NCBI GenBank assembly: GCA_002197995.1
Contig: NGZR01000001.1
Coordinates: 12,853,501 to 12,917,500, forward strand
Source: Gaeumannomyces sp. JS-464
Taxonomy: Eukaryota > Ascomycota > Sordariomycetes > Magnaporthales > Magnaporthaceae
Length of the DNA: 64,000 bases
Direction: 5' to 3'
This document shows, piece by piece, positions 34,110 through 46,012 of this stretch (its first letter is position 1; each line of letters begins with the position of its first letter). The position numbers and the translations under genes were made by a program. The notes below the pieces were generated by a model. It did not search any database. It saw only the letters and a list, made by a program, of their open reading frames with translations, and had not been told where the DNA came from.

Positions 34110-35918
34110 TTGCGGAATTCGCAACACCCAACAGGGCCCGTTCAGGGCCAGGAAGGCACCCACGACGGCAGCACCGGCACAGGTGCCCCTTTCCTTTCTT
34201 TTCCCCTCCCTTCCCACCCCCGGCCTACGCGCCCACCCCTCGGGTCGGCTGCGGCGGCCGCGGAGGAAATTGTTGCGAGTTACAGCCGCAAGCAACAGCA
34301 AACGGCTTTAATTTGCACAACCCTCGCCCGCTCTATCGACGCCGGCATCGCTTCCCTCCCACTGGAGGCAATCCCCGAAGCCAACGGCTGGAAGGATTGT
34401 TTTATCGAATACGCCAAACAAGCCCTTTTCGGCCTGCCAACGCCGGCCCAAAGGGAAAGAAACCCCTACGGGGCCCCGGAACCTTACGCGCCTAACCCGC
34501 AACGCCCGCCCCCGACCACTTACGCGGCGGCGGCCCGAACAGGGCTCCAGCAGCCCCAGCAACCCGCACAGGCTTTAAAAGACCGTGCACCCCGGGAGCC
34601 CCGCCCTCCCGCCCGGCCCAAAGCCGATTTCCGGGTTTTTGTTAGAATCCCGGAGGAAAAACAAGCTTGGGCCAACCAACAAACGGGCTTTAGTATTCGC
34701 AAAGCCCTTACCGATAGCAGGGACCTGCCGTTTACGACAGCCGACGTCCCGGAAGCTTATCGAACCCCTACTGGGTTCGTGCTAAAAGCAAAAACGGCGG
34801 ATATCCAAAGCCGGCTTTTGCAGCATCGATCCGAATTAGGCCGTTTATATAACGCCGAAAGGATCGAAAAGCCCGAAATCTGGTTTAACTACGTGATTTC
34901 CGGATGCCCCACGTCCTTAACGAACGGCCTCGGACAAAGCGTCCCGGTATCGGAAAAGCTGGTCCGGGAGGAAGTCGAAGCCCAAACAGGGCTAAAACCA
35001 GTAAGCGTTAAGCCCTCCGGGGCCGGCGCTAATTACCAAGGGCGTATATCATGGATTATATCCTTTTACACGCGCGTAACCGGGTTCAGGCTTTGGGGGA
35101 TTACGTCTTTTTCACGCCGCGTACAACGACACCCGCCGGTTACGCAACATACCCCCGGCTGCCACGGCTTTCACGTGGCTCGCAACTGTGCCCGGGCCGA
35201 TAGGTGCCTCCGGTGCGGGAAAGTAAACGACGGCCGGCACGCATCGCCGTGCACGGCCCTTCCGCAATGCGCAAACTGTTCGGGCCCGTACCCAGCCGAC
35301 CACCCGAACTGCCCTATAAAGCCTGTACGGGTAAACGGAATGCTAAAGCATTTAACCCGTGGGGAAAAAGGCGCGGTTAGGAAATTAGGGGCACAAGCCT
35401 ACCGGGCGGCGGTAAAAGAGGTGGAAGCCGCCGCTGCCGCCGCCACCGCCGCGGCCGCCGCGGCCGCCACCGCCAACGCCCTTCCTGCAACCGCGGTTAC
35501 TACGGACAATTCCGTTGTAACCGTTACCGCTAATGCCAATCCCGCGGCCGGTACCGGTAACGCCGCTGCTTCCGTTACCCCCGCCGCCGCCGCCGTTCCT
35601 GCCGCTGCTGCCACCGCCGACGCTGCCGAGGTAAGCCCGGCAGATCCGCTGGCCCCCGAGGGCGCGGCCCGTACGGCCGGCAAGGGAAGGCACCCTGCCA
35701 AAAGGCTTAAGGTTAGTTCTAACAACCAATACGAAGTACTGGCGGATATGGAACTGGACCTCCCCGAGCCCGAAGGGGCTATCGAAATAACCGGAAACCC
35801 CCTGGAGGAAACCGACGGTACCGCCGGCCAACAACCTCAAAGCCAAAGCCCCCAATACACCAACGCCGCTTTTACGTATGCCAGCAGCCAACCGGATATA
35901 ACAAACGCATGGCAATAG
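34110..35918 (+). CDS. LINE ORF1 (gag-like, CCHC zinc knuckles)
   Basis: An intact 602-codon frame. The N-terminal half is Pro/Ala-rich with a conserved region (DFRVFVRIPEEKQAWAN, IWFNYVISGCPTSL). Near residues 350-400 it has zinc-knuckle Cys/His motifs (CHGFHVARNCARADRCLRCG; CANCSGPYPADHPNC). It ends in an Ala/Thr-rich linker and an acidic tail. ORF1 proteins of Tad1-type LINEs bind the element RNA and chaperone its insertion. The start may lie later than the first ATG. ORF2 begins inside the last codons (ATGGCAATAG at 35,909-35,918). Confidence 0.85.
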   Translation: MRNSQHPTGPVQGQEGTHDGSTGTGAPFLSFPLPSHPRPTRPPLGSAAAAAEEIVASYSRKQQQTALICTTLARSIDAGIASLPLEAIPEANGWKDCFIEYAKQALFGLPTPAQRERNPYGAPEPYAPNPQRPPPTTYAAAARTGLQQPQQPAQALKDRAPREPRPPARPKADFRVFVRIPEEKQAWANQQTGFSIRKALTDSRDLPFTTADVPEAYRTPTGFVLKAKTADIQSRLLQHRSELGRLYNAERIEKPEIWFNYVISGCPTSLTNGLGQSVPVSEKLVREEVEAQTGLKPVSVKPSGAGANYQGRISWIISFYTRVTGFRLWGITSFSRRVQRHPPVTQHTPGCHGFHVARNCARADRCLRCGKVNDGRHASPCTALPQCANCSGPYPADHPNCPIKPVRVNGMLKHLTRGEKGAVRKLGAQAYRAAVKEVEAAAAAATAAAAAAATANALPATAVTTDNSVVTVTANANPAAGTGNAAASVTPAAAAVPAAAATADAAEVSPADPLAPEGAARTAGKGRHPAKRLKVSSNNQYEVLADMELDLPEPEGAIEITGNPLEETDGTAGQQPQSQSPQYTNAAFTYASSQPDITNAWQ

Positions 35919-38900
35919 GGCCCGGCGCCGGGGCTTCGCCCCGAACGCCGTGCTTTAACCGCCGCCCAAGCGAACGTTCGACGTAGCTGGGAGGCGGGGC
36001 TACTTTATTCCAACTATCTTGGAGCCAAAATATCGACGTGGTGCTAATGCAGGAGCCCCCTAGCGCGTGGAAAAGGAAGCTTATGCTTTGCACCCACCCG
36101 TCGTACGAGCTATTTACTCCGGTAAATAGCTGGCACGACCACCAAACCAGGCCTCGGGTAATAACTTACGTACGGAAGGACCCGGGGCTTCGGCCCGTAG
36201 CGGACCGGCCGGCAGGCAACACCCGGGACATCCTTTGGCTTACCGTCGCCAGGTGCACCTTCGTTAACGTATATAAGCCTCCAGGGGACCCTTCGGAACC
36301 CTCGTTGGACCTTTTACTACGTTAGCGCCCAACGGCAAAATGCATTATAGCTGGAGATTTTAACGCAGGGTCCCCGGCGTGGGATCCGGTTAAGGGTAAT
36401 AGGAATAGGGGCCAGGATATAGCCCAATGGGCTAATACCTATAACCTCCTCCTACTTACCGACCCAGGCCAACCTACGCACAACGACGGGGCGTTTTGGA
36501 TCTTACCTTTTCCAACGCCCCTTTAGCAACAGCGGAAATCGACCCTTCGCTAGCAACCGATTCGGACCACCGCTCGATACGGATCGAAATTCCTAACCGC
36601 AATAACTTCGTTCCGGACTGCCGGCGTATTACGCTACCAGACGATAAACTACCGTTTTTCGCAAACGCGGTAGCAACGGGGGCCGGCAACTTGCCACCAC
36701 TTACAAACCCAGGCACTGCGGAACACCTAAATAAAGCGGCCGAAGCATTAACAAACTTATTAAAAGATGCGTTAATGGCTTTCGGCCGGGGCCTAAAGCC
36801 AAAAGAAAAGGCCAACCCTAGTGGAACGAAAAGTGCGCCAACGCCTAACGGGACCTTGCAAAAGCTATGGGAAACGGCGGGCCTTTTACGGCCGAAGCCC
36901 GTGCTTTAAAAGCAACGGTTCGGACGGCTAAAAGACAGCATTGGGCCAGCGTGCTGGAGGAAATGGATTCCCCGAAAGCGCTATACCGTGCTGTAAAGTG
37001 GCATAAACTTACACCCGCTATACGGCTTCCCCCGTTAAATATTAACGGGGAGGTTATAATAGCCCCAGGGGATAAAGCGGAAGCATTAGGCCGCAAGATC
37101 CTCCGTAGGTTTACGGCGGAGGACGACTTACAGGAGGACCCGTTACAGCAAAGGGCTACCCAAGGGACCGCACAACTCCCGTGGGACCCCACGTCCCTTT
37201 AGAGGAATGCCGGAAGTGCACCGTTGGCACGGCAAACACGGCCCCGGGCGTCGATTCCCTAACGGTTAAGCTACTTACAGGGCGTGGCCGGCAATAGGGG
37301 AATACGTCAGGGCCCTTTTCGAGGCTTGCCTTAGGGCCGGGCACCACCCAGCCCCTTTCCGCACAGCGGAAGTGGTTATGCTGAAAAAGCCGAATAAAAC
37401 GGATTTAACGGACCCAAAATCCTACCGCCCGATAGCTTTACTCCCGTGCTTAGGGAAAGGGCTGGAGCGGCTGGTGGCTTCGCGGATGGCATCCCTCGCA
37501 TTAAACACGGGCTTATAGCCCCGCAACACGCCGGGGCTACCCCGAAAAAGGCCGCCATCGATTTAACGGCATGCGTGGCCCACGAGGTGGAACGGGCCTT
37601 CCAAAAGCATAAAACGGCCGCCCTCGTTACCATGGATGTACAAGGGGCTTTCGACGCCGTACTTCGCCGGAGGCTCCTTTAAAGGCTTTAAACCAAGGCT
37701 GGGATCCAACGTTAGTACGATGGGTATCATCTTTTGCAGGAAACAGGGTGGTTAAAGTGCGTTTGGAGGACGCCACGGCACCCCCTTTTTCCCCGGACTG
37801 CGGGCTACCCCAAGGGTCACCGGCGTCACCGGTCCTATTTATGCTTTATATGGCCGAAATCCTACCCAAAGCAAAAGCGATTAGGTACGGATACGCGGAC
37901 GATATAGGCATTTGCGTAACTCCGGAGGAGTGCTCCCGTAAAGCAGGGGCTACGGTTACGGAAATCCTACGTTGGGGCAGGGCTAATAAGGTTGCTTTCG
38001 ACCCGGGGAAGTGCGAGCTTATGCATTTTTCCAGACGGAGAAATCCCACAACCCCAGCGGTTACGGCGGAGGGCCTTACCATACAACAAGCTACAGGAGC
38101 TTTACGGTGGTTAGGGGTCCTTTTCGACCAAAGGCTTAATTTTAAAGCCCACGTGGAAAACAGGGCTGCAAAAGCCCAAAGCGTTGCCAACCACCTCCGA
38201 AGGCTTACGAATTCGATAGGGGGGATACCGGCACATTCGGTTTACAAAGCCGTCACAACGGTTATAATCCCTACGGCTTTATACGGGGCCGAGGTATGGT
38301 ATAGGGGTAAAACTAAACCACACCCGTACAAGCCGGCACAACAGCAAATTATCCGCCAAGGCCATTTAATCGATCGGGTCGATAAAGCCTTAACCGCGTC
38401 CCTTAAGGCAGTGGTCCCAGCTTGGAAAACCACACCGATAAACGCATTGCATTACGAATCCGGCATCCCAGGCGCCCAGGCGCTTTTGGAACAAGCCCGC
38501 CTCCGTTTTGCGGCCCGTATAAATACGGTTCCGGAAGAACACCCCCTGGCCGCAGCGGCCAAGCCGGCCCTTAACGCCCGAGGGCCTAGGGCAGGCTTAC
38601 CCGGCAGGCTTGCAACCTCCTTGCAAAGGACGGCCGGACTTCTTCCGGCTTGCACCCGCCCGGCCTACCTCCCTTATAAATATACGGGGCTTACGGTGGC
38701 CATACAAGAAAAGCAAGCAGCCGCTAAAGCATTTACGGCGTGGCTTTGCACCCTCCCACCCACCGACGTTATAATATATAGCGACGGGTCCAAAGCAGAG
38801 AACGGAGCAGTTGGATACGGCTGGGTAATATACCAAGCCGGCCAACGCAAACTTTCCGGGCACGGCCGGCTGGCGCATCCCGCGGAAGTATTCGACGGCG

Positions 38901-39613
38901 AGGCGGAAGGGGCCCGGATGGGCCTCCGTAAAGCCGTTTGGAGCTTCCGCAATTGCACTTTCCACTTGTGCCTCGATAACACCTCGGCGGCCAACGGCTG
39001 TTTAAGCACGGCCCCTGATAGTTCACAAGGGGCCTTTAAAGAAATCCATTGCCTTATGGATAAACACCAGGTATACGTACGCTGGTCCCCGGGCCATATG
39101 GGAATCCCCGGAAACGAAGAGGCAGACGCCGAAGCAAAGTTGGGATCGGCCCTGCCAATACCCCAACATTTTAAACCAACGGTGGCCGGAGTAAAGGCTT
39201 TAGCCCGGAAAACGGCCCGGGACGCCCGGAACGCATGGTTTAAGGACAACTTTCCGGATCGGTATAAGGCTATAGGCCTCCCGCCGGCACCACAACATAC
39301 GCCCGAAGCGTTGCAGCTGCACCGGAGGGTACTGCAACGGCTAATAGCCGCACGCACCGGTCACGGGGATTTCGACTGGTACCACCGAAAGTTCCAGCAC
39401 GAAGACGATAACCCGTGCCGCTGCGGAAGAAACAAATCCCCTTCCCACCCTGTATTTTGCAGGTTGGCTAAAACGGCAGAAAATAAATGGCCTATAGCGG
39501 ACCCCTCCCCGGCTTCCGACAGGCCCGGATATTGGAAACGGCTACTTCAAAAGCCTTTCCTTTTTGCTTCGTTCGCCGAAGCTACCAATTATTACACTAT
39601 CGCTGGACGATAA
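35909..39613 (+). pseudogene. LINE ORF2 (APE endonuclease, reverse transcriptase, RNase H)
   Basis: Domains in order: APE-type endonuclease (VVLMQEPPSAWKR; AGDFNAGSPAWD near 36,350; SDHRSIRIE near 36,561), reverse transcriptase (SYRPIALLPCLGKGLERL; CGLPQGSPASPVLFMLYM; YADD at 37,892-37,903), RNase H (IIYSDGSKAENGAVGYGW near 38,775; WSPGHMGIPGNEEADAEA) and a C-terminal Cys/His motif (CRCGRNKSPSHPVFC near 39,415). This layout is that of Tad1/I-group LINEs. From 37,748 to 39,613 the frame is clean (621 codons). Upstream it changes frame repeatedly and meets stops near 35,984 and 37,201. The breaks are mostly single bases, so I cannot tell assembly error from real inactivation. Confidence 0.85.
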
Positions 39614-40073
39614 CAACAGGGCCTAAAAAGCCCGCATACATCCTTTTCCTTGTTCTCCTACACCTTTTACCTTTTTCCTTTGTACCACCAGGACTAACAG
39701 TAGGCTCGTTGGTCCCCCGCACCTCCGGCCGGGCCCTGGGGGTCCCGAGGACCTTCCAGCCTAAAACCCGGCCCCACCCCTTTACCGGCATACTCGCCGG
39801 CCGAACGCACTACTACCACCCGCAGCGCTTTACAACGCCCTGGCGTATATATATACGCCCTACCGCCGATTGCCCGCTCACTAACAAGGAGCGCTGGAAC
39901 GCGGCCCGACCTTCGTGTGCCTTCGGGTTTAATTCTGCTAGCCGCCGGATAGCAACATGTAGCCTAATGTTTAGCTTAGGTAGCGCTAGCACGTCATATG
40001 CCCCTTGGGAGGCAGGGACTGGTAGATCCCGACTTACTGACGTTAAATATACTCACTCACTCACTCACTCACG

Positions 40074-41693
40074 CATTACGAATCCGGCATCCCAGGCGCC
40101 CAGGCGCTTTTGGAACAAGCCCGCCTCCGTTTTGCGGCCCGTATAAATACGGTTCCGGAAGAACACCCCCTGGCCGCAGCGGCCAAGCCGGCCCTTAACG
40201 CCCGAGGGCCTAGGGCAGGCTTACCCGGCAGGCTTGCAACCTCCTTGCAAAGGACGGCCGGACTTTTTCCGGCTTGCACCCGCCCGGCCTACCTCCCTTA
40301 TAAATATACGGGGCTTACGGTGGCCATACAAGAAAAGCAAGCAGCCGCTAAAGCATTTACGGCGTGGCTTTGCACCCTCCCACCCACCGACGTTATAATA
40401 TATAGCGACGGGTCCAAAGCAGAAAACGGAGCAGTTGGATACGGCTGGGTAATATACCAAGCCGGCCAACGCAAACTTTCCGGGCACGGCCGGCTGGCGC
40501 ATCCCGCGGAAGTATTCGACGGCGAGGCGGAAGGGGCCCGGATGGGCCTCCGTAAAGCCGTTTGGAGCTTCCGCAATTGCACTTTCCACTTGTGCCTCGA
40601 TAACACCTCGGCGGCTAACGGCTGTTTAAGCACGGCCCCTAATAGTTCACAAAGGGCCTTTAAAGAAATCCATTGCCTTATGGATAAACACCAGGTATAC
40701 GTACGCTAGTCCCCGGGCCATATGGGAATCCCCGGAAACGAAAAGGCAAACGCCGAAGCAAAGTTGGGATCGGCCCTGCCAATACCCCAACATTTTTAAA
40801 CCAACGGTGGCCGGAGTAAAGGCTTTAGCCCGGAAAACGGCCCGGGACGCCCGGAACGCATGGTTTAAGAACAACTTTCCGGATCGGTATAAGGCTATAG
40901 GCCTCCCGCCGGCACCACAACATACGCCCGAAGCGTTGCAGCTGCACCGGAGGGTACTGCAACGGCTAATAGCCGCACGCACCGGTCACGGGGATTTCGA
41001 CTGGTACCACCGAAAGTTCCAGCACGAAGACGATAACCCGTGCCGCTGCGGAAGAAACAAATCCCCTTCCCACCCTGTATTTTGCAGGTTGGCTAAAACG
41101 GCAGAAAATAAATGGCCTATAGCGGACCCCTCCCCGGCTTCCGACAGGCCCGGATATTGGAAACGGCTACTTCAAAAGCCTTTCCTTTTTGCTTCGTTCG
41201 CCGAAGCTACCAATTATTACACTATCGCTGGACGATAACAACAAGGCCTAAAAAGCCCGCATACATCCTTTTCCTTGTTCTCCTACACCTTTTACCTTTT
41301 TCCTTTGTACCACCAGGACTAACAGTAGGCTCGTTGGTTCCCCGCACCTCCGGCCGGGCCCTGGGGGTCCCGAGAACCTTCCAGCCTAAAACCCGGCCCC
41401 ACCCCTTTACCGGCATACTCGCCGGCCGAACGCACTACTACCACCCGCAGCGCTTTACAACGCCCTGGCGTATATATATACGCCTACCGCCGATTGCCCG
41501 CTCACTAACAAGGAGCGCTGGAACGCGGCCCGACCTTCGTGTGCCTTCGGGTTTAATTCTGCTAGCCGCCGGATAGCAACATGTAGCCTAATGTTTAGCT
41601 TAGGTAGCGCTAGCACGTCATATGCCCCTTGGGAGGCAGGGACTGGTAGATCCCGACTTACTGACGTTAAATATACTCACTCACTCACTCACT
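40074..41693 (+). mobile_element. 5'-truncated LINE copy (3' half of ORF2 plus 3' UTR)
   Basis: It matches 38,447-40,072 with 12 substitutions and two one-base indels. A TGG-to-TAG change at 40,707 stops the RNase H frame, and an extra T near 40,797 shifts it. It ends in the same (ACTC)n tail followed by the right target duplication. Confidence 0.9.
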
Positions 41694-41919
41694 CATTATA
41701 GGGCGGTCCGTTACCGCCTTTGTATGCAACCTTTCCGGGACCTCGACTTTGGAAATCGGGGCCAATGCGTACGCCGACCGTTTAAGCTAAATTACGGGCG
41801 AGTGCGGCCGCTACATTGCGGGGTCCGATAGCACGCCGGGCTCGTCCGCCATGGGCTATATAAAATCCGGCTCGGACTTTTACCATAACGCGTTATCGTC
41901 GCTCGCGCACTATTGTTAA

Positions 41920-44900
41920 AGCTGCTGCTGCTACTGCTATTACTACGTTTAACCTTGCAAGCAGCTAAAACCGGCCACCGGTAGCTACGAACGGTACTTG
42001 TAGGCAGTTAATTTACGATTAAAAAGCATAGTATAAAGCACGATACAAGTCGGAAATGGTTAATAGTTAAAAAGCAATACTAGTAATAAGGACTTTTATT
42101 TGAAAAATGGTATATATATTATATAGCGTTCGCAAACGACACGTATATTAATATCCAACTTTCGAAGTAAATTTTTACGGCAAACCTGGTTTAAAAAATT
42201 TTGCCGTATATGTTTGTTATATTTTTACCTTTTATCCACTTTTTTATATGCAATAGCGGTATATTCGATAGCTTAACCCCCGAATTCGACCACATATATA
42301 AACCTTTTTTAAATGGGCGCATTTAGCAATAACATACGATTAATAAAATGCAAAATTAATATTCGATTTATATTTTTTTATGCGAAAAATCGTTAGCTAG
42401 CGATTTTTGCGAATCCCCGTTTTATGCTAAACCGATCGCTATTACCGAAACCCTTTCCATAAAAAGGGTTTTTCAAAGCCGCCCATTTTTTGCGAAATTG
42501 CTTATCTAATGCCGGCCATTAATTACAAACGTTCGTAAAGCGTGCCGCAATTATAGCATGGCTTTGCTACACTTATCCCTTCCGGCCGGTCGAAAACGCT
42601 ATTCGCTTTATCGATCTTATCCAAATTCCATTTTTCTATAATACAAGTCGGTATTTTCCCATATAAAAACGGATTTCGTTAAATAATATCGTCCGGGATA
42701 TTACTATTCCTAATATTAACGCAACGCAACGGAATACCTTTTGCTTTTAGCTTTTGGATTTTCTTTTCCTTGCGATCCAAAATGGCGAGGTTAAGCATAA
42801 GGGCTTCGAATTGCACCAGTTCGGGCATTTTCCGGTTTAAGTGCTGCCATTGCGATAGCGGCGGCGGGATAATGTAAAAAAGCCTTTTTGCAAAAACACG
42901 TTAGTATTATAGCTTCGCCGTAACAGTACGGGTATAAGTGGAAAAGTTCGTACTTTTGGTATAAAAATTAAAAATAAGCCCCGAACTTTTAAACCATTTA
43001 ATAAGGCTTTGGTTTTTAAGCTGCTTTAGTTTTAAAAACAAGAGGTAAGTCGCGATGGGCAGCTCGAAGCCGGGAAATAGCGACGCGATGCCGCGCACGA
43101 TGTTTTTTCCTCGTTCGGCCCCGGGTTTGGAAAAAGGAGCTCGTTAATTGTCGACAGCCAGCACGCGCGCCTATCCAAAACCCAGTTCGCCTACCGGAGC
43201 TTTCATTTCTAATCGCGATCTTCGTTTAGCTTTAACATTAAGCGTAGCAAACCACGATAACCATGTTTTGCGCCGATATGATAATGGACCTCCCCCCGAT
43301 CCTAAGCGCCCTTTAGGACAAATACTCGCCAAAGTAAAAAACGGCCGCCTTCCCGTTTGTCGACCTTTCGCTAATACTGCACGCGGTTCCGGAATTCGCG
43401 GTAATAGCGGGCGTAATGGTCGATAAAATACGTATCCCGGACGAACACGCCGGGTGGGAGGCCGTCGGTACGCACGATGCACAGCCGGATATTTGCAAAA
43501 GCGGACCTTTCGTTAAGGTTAAGGTTTTTGGCGAAATAAAACATATAGCGAAAAGCAAAAAGTAGCGAGGTTATTTATAATACCAGGTTTTACCGCTCGC
43601 GATAAAGCACGGGCATTTTCCAAATAAGCTATTCGTAAAAAAAAATGGCCGCTTTTTCGCAATTAAACGAAAAGAAATCCTACTGGCTATATGTGAAGGC
43701 ATCCGGCTTATAATCGGGGGAAGCGTTTAGCGAAAAAGCCTAACTATTAATATTATCGAGCTTCGCGGCGAAATGGGGTGTAAAAACCCGAAAAAAGAAA
43801 AAAGGTACGTCGCTAAGCCTTTTAAAAATGGAATTTTAAGTTATATTATTAAGCTTAAAAGGTAAATAATCCGGCCGCAATTTAGCTTTTGTCGAAATTG
43901 TAAAAGATTAAACGTTTTAAACGAAATCGTTAACGGAAAAACTTATTATAAAATGGGTAATTTAAATATTGGAAACTCGTAAAGTTAAAGCACTCGAGTT
44001 TCCTTTTTATTAACATTTAAAAAGGAGGATTTGGGCTTTTATCCGAATTTTAAAGTAAGCAAAGTTCGGCAAATTATTCGATTGTATGCTGCGATTGTTT
44101 AAAATTTTTTGGCTACAAAATAAACAGCTTTTAAGCCTCGTTTAAACTATTACGCGCAGCACTTATTTAGGCTGCCAAGCGGAATTAACACCCGTTATAA
44201 AACCTAAGGCGCACGTAAAGCAATTACGCTAATACTTTATTTTTTCCACAAATATTTAAAGCTAACTGCCCGCTTTAGTATTAAATTAAATCTTACATGC
44301 TATTGGGCGGCAAAAATGGCTTAGTATGCCGGAAGCCCTTTAACGTAGGGAGGCGGTTTAATTAGCCTAGCTTAGAAATATAACCGCTAACGTTAATTTC
44401 CATTTGGGAGGCTGTTTTAAAGCTTTACCAACATTTTCCCCCTTTTTTTTTAATTTTAAGTTAATTTAGCAAAATCGAAAGCAAAGCGGACCGGCGGCTG
44501 CATTTTGCCAGCTTTTTTTACTTAATTGCAAAAAAACATGCGCGCGGAAACATCCGACCGGGTTTTATAGCCTAAATAGCCAGTCGAGCAAGCAGCGAAG
44601 CGACCCGGACAGCCTATAAACCGGCCGACCCGAGCACGCAAACCATGGCCCCGTCCTAGCTATTAAGGATTACGTAAAGCAAAAAGGCAAAGCTGCAATA
44701 AGCATTAGGTTAATATAATTATCTAATGGTAAAAAGTATAAAAAAGGGATTAAATGCGTTGCACTTATTTCTACGTGCAACGTTTTCTCTAACCGTGGGT
44801 CCAATGCACGGGCCTTTTATCCGATCGGTCGTTATAGCGGCTTAGCAACTCCTTAAACGCCACGCTATAACACTAGCCGCTTACAGGATTTGGATAACGG

Positions 44901-46012
44901 GATGCCTAAAGCTTGGGCAGTTTAACACCACGATGCGCTGCGCGGCTCCGGAGGTTTTTCGTTTGGCAAACAGCTTTTATCAATTTTTTAATCATTTCGA
45001 CATTTTAGCCTAATAGGCCTTATTAAATTAAAGTATTTTAAAGAAATAAAATTAACGAAAAGATTAAATCTTTCCGTATTTCGCTTTGTGTATAAAATTT
45101 ACTTTTGCTAATTTCTTTCCACTTTTGCGTTTAACACGTGGGTATAACGTTTTTCCCAACCATCCCGATACCGTTTATCCGGTTTCCTTAATCTCCTCGA
45201 TTTGCTTAGGCATGGTTATATAATACCCCCCGAGGTTTTTTAAACGGGCGCTTCCTTTTCGCCGACCTTTTAATTATCGTTAATATAAAACCCCTCCGTG
45301 CTATCGGAAAATTCGGCGTAAAGCTAAATGGCGTATTTCCGCAAAACATATAACAGTTCGAAACAAAAAGCTCCGAGGCTTTGGCACTTTTGGCAAATGT
45401 TAACGTCTTTTTAATCGCAAATTCCACAGTTATAAAAATAAACGTTTGCCGTTATAAACCGTAATGCATATGCGTTATACCACCTTTCCCTTTTTCGTAT
45501 GCCGGATAAAACCTGTTCCGTTTCGCCGCCGACAGGTTGGCAAACTAATTAGGCCGGTTTAAAAAGGTTAACTCGTTTCCGCTCGGCCTTACCTCGTAAT
45601 ATGGCTTTAAAACTAGTATTAGCGTTTCGCTAAATCCATTAAAGCAAAAAACCGACCGAAATTGTTTCGCGTATCGAACGAGCCCGAATTAATTTAAGGA
45701 TTTTAATTACGAGGTTATTAGGACATTTTATAACAGCGATAGCGAAAGCCGACATATTATACGCGTTTTGCTTAAAAGCATCCGCGTTTTTAACAAAAAG
45801 CAAATCGACGAAAACGGCTTCGCCTAATTTATACGTATAATAAAACGCAATCGAACCGTACTTGTTTTTGGCTTTCGCGTTAGCGCTTGCCTATTATCGC
45901 GCGAAGTAATAGTAATAAACGTAATATTAATTAAAAAGCTTTTACCAATACCACCGGAAGGTTATACTTTAACCTAGTGGGTAACGAAATGCCTTCGTAT
46001 ATGCAAACATAC
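41920..46012. other. AT-rich mutated DNA with anonymous coding remnants
   Basis: On the minus strand a frame from about 43,480 down to 42,525 reads mostly through, with only a few TAA/TAG codons (for example GIASLFPGFELPIATYL, QFEALMLNLAILDRKEKK, KPCYNCGTLYERL). It probably was a gene hit by C-to-T mutation, but I do not recognise it. A plus-strand stretch at about 45,725-45,975 shows the same pattern. Nothing else is supported. Confidence 0.4.

Larger units (their letters stand above)
33838..41693 (+). mobile_element. Young LINE insertion: full-length copy joined to 5'-truncated copy
   Basis: One pair of target duplications (CATTATAGGGCG at 33,826-33,837 and 41,694-41,705) encloses the whole 7.86 kb. 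The first unit (33,838-40,072) has a 5' UTR, ORF1, ORF2, a 3' UTR and a (CACT)n tail. The second unit (40,074-41,693) starts inside ORF2 at GCATTACGAATCC and ends in the same tail. There is no duplication at the inner junction. The two units are about 99% identical where they overlap. This GC-rich insert has barely mutated compared with copies 1 and 2 and is the youngest element in the window. Confidence 0.88.
33450..41919 (+). pseudogene. Secreted six-cysteine protein gene split by a LINE insertion
   Basis: I do not recognise the family. The 5' part (33,450-33,837) encodes a signal peptide (MLFPTALLVTSLTLASA) and a mature domain with three Cys (STPC, YYGCGF, GGCDAI). The 3' part (41,694-41,919) continues in the same frame across the insertion and adds three more (AFVCNL, GECGRY, HYC), then TAA. 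Removing the 33,838-41,693 insert and one duplication copy gives a frame that joins exactly at ATTATAGGGCG. The ancestral length is about 192 residues. Other damage: a one-base loss near 33,537 and TAA codons at 33,779, 33,797 and 41,788, each one C-to-T step from CAA. A small secreted Cys-containing protein next to other such genes suggests an effector, but no function is shown. Confidence 0.75.

Noticed and set aside
38452..39357. Minus-strand frames of 60-230 codons opposite LINE ORF2 (also repeated at 40,076-40,982)
   Set aside because: Antisense shadows of the RNase H region; they recur only because the LINE is duplicated.
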